64,000 nucleotides of DNA from Gamsiella multidivaricata. Its lineage: Eukaryota; Mortierellomycota; Mortierellomycetes; Mortierellales; Mortierellaceae. The notes under the pieces were generated by a model that saw nothing but the letters and a program-made list of their open reading frames with translations, was not told the origin of the DNA and searched no databases. Position 1 is the first letter of the stretch. Each line of letters begins with the position of its first letter. The translations under genes were made by a program, and so were the position numbers. The stretch is from contig NW_026251709.1 of the NCBI RefSeq assembly GCF_025024155.1, positions 186,001-250,000 of the forward strand. Reading direction: 5' to 3'. Below, piece by piece: positions 61,101 to 64,000 of the stretch.

Positions 61101-61313
61101 ATGGGTCTGCTGGGCGCATGTGTCAAGGCGCCGTTGTCGCAAGTGTCGGACAGCAGCCTAGTGAAGGACGTGACAGAGTTCTTTGTCGACAAGGACACCA
61201 AGAGCTTCCAGCGCGCGTTGGACCAGGCCATTGAGAGTCTGAACGTCAACTCTGCCTGGGTCGCACGCGAGCATGAGGGACTCACCGCCTGGTTGACGGC
61301 CAAAAACTACTGA
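58159..61313 (+). CDS. M1 zinc aminopeptidase, puromycin-sensitive/Aap1-Ape2 type, copy 2
   Basis: Four exons (58159-58283, 58618-58707, 58810-59194, 59298-61313) give 871 residues, co-linear with the upstream copy. The active-site set is complete: GAMENWG (about 275), HELAHQWFGN (about 311) with LWLNEGFATW, and FDAISYSKGA. Introns 1-3 sit at the same codons and phases as in copy 1 (after the EIN/AIQ strand, within the Thr of KTH/ETH, and after MSTY), but the fourth intron of copy 1 is absent (copy 2 reads DTYIVWELL straight through). The N-terminal strands differ most between copies. AATAAA lies at 61369. Both copies look functional. Confidence 0.95.
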
Positions 61314-61792
61314 ACTATGGAGAGAGGGCCCCATTGAGCGAACGTACTACAACCGGTGTAAATGTAAAAATAAAGCGTTTAAATTTCGATTTGAGGAAGA
61401 GGTTGTACCTGAATTGGGAATGCTCTGCAAGTTCCATTCGATCTCGCATCGCCTGCCCCCTCGGGGAGGAACAGGCTATCCTGTTAGATAGGGAGGACGA
61501 TATATACCCTGCATATATATACACGACAAAGCCGCGTGGGCTGGCGATCACAGTCAACGCGCGTACAGCTACATCAATCAACAATTCCTCTTACCATGAC
61601 TACGCGTGTTTATAAATATTTGATCTATATCGGGCCCCTCACATTCCTCTCTTTTTTCAACGGAGAACACGACAGGACTAGATACCCCCCAAATACATTT
61701 CGCTCAACTAGGCAAGCGAGGATGAATGCCTACGACAGATACACAGCTTCGATTCACTTCAATTCCCATTCACTGCGCACACATTTCACACC

Positions 61793-62110
61793 ATGGTGTC
61801 TGACAAGGGGCCACCTCCTATGCGTACTCCAGCAGCAGTTTAGAAACGCAGCAGCAGGGAAGCGGGCACTCTATCTATCTATCTACCGACCATCACACAT
61901 CGAAATGATACAAAACTGCACTTTACAGCTTCAGAAGCCTTTTGCTATGGGTGTTCCCCGGAGAAGGAAGAAGGGAAAGATCGATGTGACGATGGCTGTC
62001 CTGGTCAATGCTCAGAAACGTTGGAGAGACGACTGGAGTCAGTTGAAAAAGAGATCTTATGGACAGTCTTCGGCGAATACGTCCTTGTGCTAGGGGCAAT
62101 CAAGCCCTCA
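61793..62110 (+). CDS. Candidate Cys-rich coiled-coil exons (tentative, 3' end unresolved)
   Basis: ATG 61793 has a good ACCATGG context and a TATAAATA about 180 bp upstream. Exon 61793-61823 joined to 61929 onward (donor GTACTC, acceptor CTTTACAG) keeps frame and reads MVSDKGPPPMPSEAFCYGC, then a Cys cluster (C-x2-C-x9-C-x3-C-x3-C) and an amphipathic helix (SETLERRLESVEKEILW). The donor is non-ideal, the 3' end is not resolved, and an overlapping frame on the same strand also gives a 62-residue stretch. No family is recognised. It could be a small secreted-type or metal-binding protein, or chance. Confidence 0.25.
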
Positions 62111-62369
62111 TACAGTAGAACAATTACTTTGCCCTCCCACTCTCAAAAAATTAAAAAAAAATTGGGTGCTCCGTATGATTCCAAGGCACTCTCCATGCTA
62201 AACGGTGCTCCATTGTGTAAAATGACGAGGAAACGCGACAGACAGACAGACAGACAGAGAGTGTGTGTAGACTGGTCTAGGCAGTGAAATGCTACGGGTG
62301 GATGCATAGAGACTGATAGGGTGCAACGTGAACGTGCGGAGTAAACTATTGGGGCGGGATATATATATA

Positions 62370-62393
62370 TTTTTTTTTTTTAAAAAAAAAAAA
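62370..62393. repeat. T12-A12 perfect palindromic junction
   Basis: A T run abutting an A run of equal length, able to fold as a hairpin. Confidence 0.85.
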
Positions 62394-62639
62394 GAAACAA
62401 TTATCGTTGCCCATCTTTTGTTCTGGCCGTCATTGCAATCTCGAGTGTACAGTCCTTGGAGTGACAAGCATAGCACAGCAGAATAGGAAGCCAGTCGGTC
62501 GCGGAGCAATTTTGTAAAGAAAGTTATATTTGAGCGCACCCGCGAGGAATATTCGACTGATGTGTGTATGGGGGGGGGGGGGCAATGACTGCAGGCATGA
62601 GTCGCCGAGTAACGTAATCTTACACAGCAATCTACGTAC

Positions 62640-62752
62640 ATGCTGAAGAGCGGTGCGCCCAATAACGCGATCGCTGGGGCCGTAGCCGGTATATTGCTCC
62701 TTATTACCGCCACTGTTGCTGTTGTCGCTGTTGCTGCGGTGGGTAAGGTGGA
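62640..62752 (+). CDS. Candidate exon encoding a transmembrane helix (tentative)
   Basis: From ATG 62640 the frame reads MLKSGAPNNAIAGAVAGILL followed by an Ile/Thr/Val/Ala-rich hydrophobic stretch of about 18 residues, typical of a membrane span. A GTAAGG donor follows at about 62743-62748, and a downstream acceptor (GTTGCAG before 62801) keeps frame into another hydrophobic stretch, VDISLVVPRAAHLAVVGITA. Beyond that the frame enters a poly-T tract. No complete gene can be drawn; chance composition is quite possible. Confidence 0.22.
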
Positions 62753-63294
62753 GAATTCGACCAACCATAGACTCTGTTTGCTGAAACTGTTGTTGCAGTA
62801 GACATTTCGTTGGTTGTTCCAAGGGCTGCTCATCTGGCCGTGGTTGGCATAACAGCGGATAGCATCACCTTCGCTTTTGCTGTTTTTTTTTTTTTTACGT
62901 TGATGTCGCTGTCTCTGAGCTTATTGGAGTCAATAAGTACGTTGATGGTAAGTTCACAACTCGTTGGATATTTAGTGCGCTCTGCTTGGAGCTGTTCTGG
63001 GGTCAGTTATGGAGAATTGGAAAAAGGACAAGTGAAAACTGGGAGTGTGGGAAGGTTACACATACTGGGGGTTTTTTTTTTCGCCTTTCCTTTCAAGTTA
63101 AACCCAGTTCAGTCAATGAGATGCATAAGCGTCAAAAGCGACCGTCAGCACATCCCAGGTCGAACCGTGCGATATTATCATCAAAGAAAGCATCGTTGAA
63201 TTGTCAGTGTGCATGCCATACAAGATGTGCAAGCGGTTAAAATTATTACTAATTGCGTCTTTTATTACCAACGGATGCCGCTAATATCGAGAGG

Positions 63295-63318
63295 AAAAAA
63301 AAAAAAAAAAAAAAAAAA
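63295..63318. repeat. A24 homopolymer run
   Basis: Uninterrupted A run downstream of the partial minus-strand gene at the right edge. Confidence 0.9.
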
Positions 63319-63630
63319 GACCATGAGGGATTGCATAAAGAGAAGAATGTAATTGTAGGAACTGTAGGAGTGGGGAGAAAAAAAATCTTAGGGGGATATA
63401 CAAGATAATGCATTTGGATTGGATAGTGAGAAAATGATATAGCACAGAAGGATCAGTGAGAAAGAATGAAGAGAGAACGAACAGGAGAACAAAAAAAGAA
63501 AATGCGTCGAGATGTGGTTGACTGAACCATGTTGAAAATTCGATCGCCCGAAAAAATAATAGAGACGGCATCGCCTCGTCAAGAGGGGGGTGCGCGTCTT
63601 GCTAAACGTTCGGGATTTGTTCCTAGATGA

Positions 63631-64000
63631 TTACATAGCATCGATCCCAGGACCAGCCTCGCCAAGCTCTGCAGGAACAACAATTGATCGCGCCTTCGCT
63701 TGCTCTGCCGAGTCCTGCTGCTTCAATCCTTGGTGGTTCCCACGCAACTCACCTCGGTTTGAGTTAGTCGACCACAATACGCTCTTCTTGCCACCCTTCT
63801 TCTTCCTGCACTCAGTACTATCCCCAGCTGTCCCTATGGGGCCTGTCTGGGTGGATTCGGGCTTGTTGACAATCCTGGCAATATCCGCTAAGCATAGCTC
63901 CACTGCTGCTCTGGGTACTTTTCCCCCATGGCCTCCATCGCGGTTGTTGCCGTTGGCCCGTCCATTTTTCTGACCGCCATGGCCCTTCGGTCCTTCGCCA
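63631..64000 (-). CDS. 3' end of an unidentified protein gene (partial at window edge)
   Basis: The minus-strand frame is open from the window edge to TAA at 63631-63633, giving the last 122 residues. It starts Gly-rich (GHGGQKNGRANGNNRDGGHGG), then has a helical AAVELCLADIARIVNKPE segment and a basic cluster CRKKKGGKKSVLW, and ends GEAGPGIDAM. Composition is protein-like, without homopolymer artefacts, and an A-rich 3' flank follows. The 5' part lies beyond 64000. No domain is recognised; the glycine/lysine content would suit a nucleic-acid-binding protein, which is a guess. Confidence 0.6.
   Translation of the reverse strand, partial: GEGPKGHGGQKNGRANGNNRDGGHGGKVPRAAVELCLADIARIVNKPESTQTGPIGTAGDSTECRKKKGGKKSVLWSTNSNRGELRGNHQGLKQQDSAEQAKARSIVVPAELGEAGPGIDAM

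Larger units (their letters stand above)
61314..63630. other. Gene-poor region with weak candidate exons
   Basis: It holds TATAAATA at about 61612, TATC and GACA short repeats (61868-61884, 62238-62259), a T12-A12 junction at 62370-62393, a G13 run near 62570-62582, and an A24 run at 63295-63318. Two plus-strand candidate exons are listed separately. Otherwise nothing is recognised. Confidence 0.5.

Noticed and set aside
63590..63973. 127-residue plus-strand ORF at the right edge
   Set aside because: Ser/Pro/Phe-rich shadow of the open minus-strand frame, which has more protein-like composition and a sensible stop and 3' flank.

Overview
The window is nuclear DNA of a filamentous fungus. Genes are split by short GT-AG introns (mostly 60-150 bp), many 3' ends carry AATAAA, and Atg8, Nmd3, TFIIIC, TBL1/Sif2, mS33 and an AAT-family amino-acid permease are all present. 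Long homopolymer runs, poly-Gln/poly-His proteins and this gene repertoire would suit an early-diverging lineage such as Mortierellomycotina. That placement is an inference from style, not a database result. I see no operons, rRNA, CRISPR array, confident tRNA or intact transposon.

Layout: 0-6 kb holds a PWWP/LEDGF-like chromatin protein (+), mitochondrial ribosomal protein mS33 (-) and a LisH-WD40 TBL1/Sif2 corepressor (+). 7-15 kb holds a basic amino-acid permease (-), a two-zinc-finger acidic protein (-), a conserved multi-pass membrane protein (+) and ATG8 (-). 15.7-28.3 kb is dense: a TFIIIC WD40 subunit with a long AT-hook tail (-), a 2-oxoglutarate oxygenase with a PPR-like N-terminus (+), NMD3 (-), pyroglutamyl-peptidase I (-) and an ELM1-family protein (+). 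28.5-50.7 kb holds long low-complexity regulators: a SANT-like protein (-), a zinc-cluster-type transcription factor without a zinc cluster (-), an OTU deubiquitinase (-), a coiled-coil/W2-domain protein (+) and a PSP1-domain protein (-). 53.8-61.3 kb is a tandem pair of M1 aminopeptidases (+). The right edge has a weak Cys-rich candidate gene (+) and the 3' end of an unidentified gene (-).

Most genes were rebuilt by joining exons in consistent phase; coordinates give the span from start codon to stop codon, and exons are listed in each entry. Gene-poor stretches at 31.3-35.4, 50.7-53.8 and 61.3-63.6 kb hold only simple repeats and weak ORFs.

Functionally these are unlinked housekeeping and regulatory genes: chromatin and Pol III transcription, ribosome export, mitochondrial translation, autophagy, amino-acid uptake and peptide breakdown. 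I did not find a convincing new multi-gene system. The most interesting items are unusual domain combinations: coiled-coil+W2, PPR-like+P4H-like oxygenase, TFIIIC WD40+AT-hooks, and a Fungal_trans protein with a possible relic of its zinc cluster inside intron 1.
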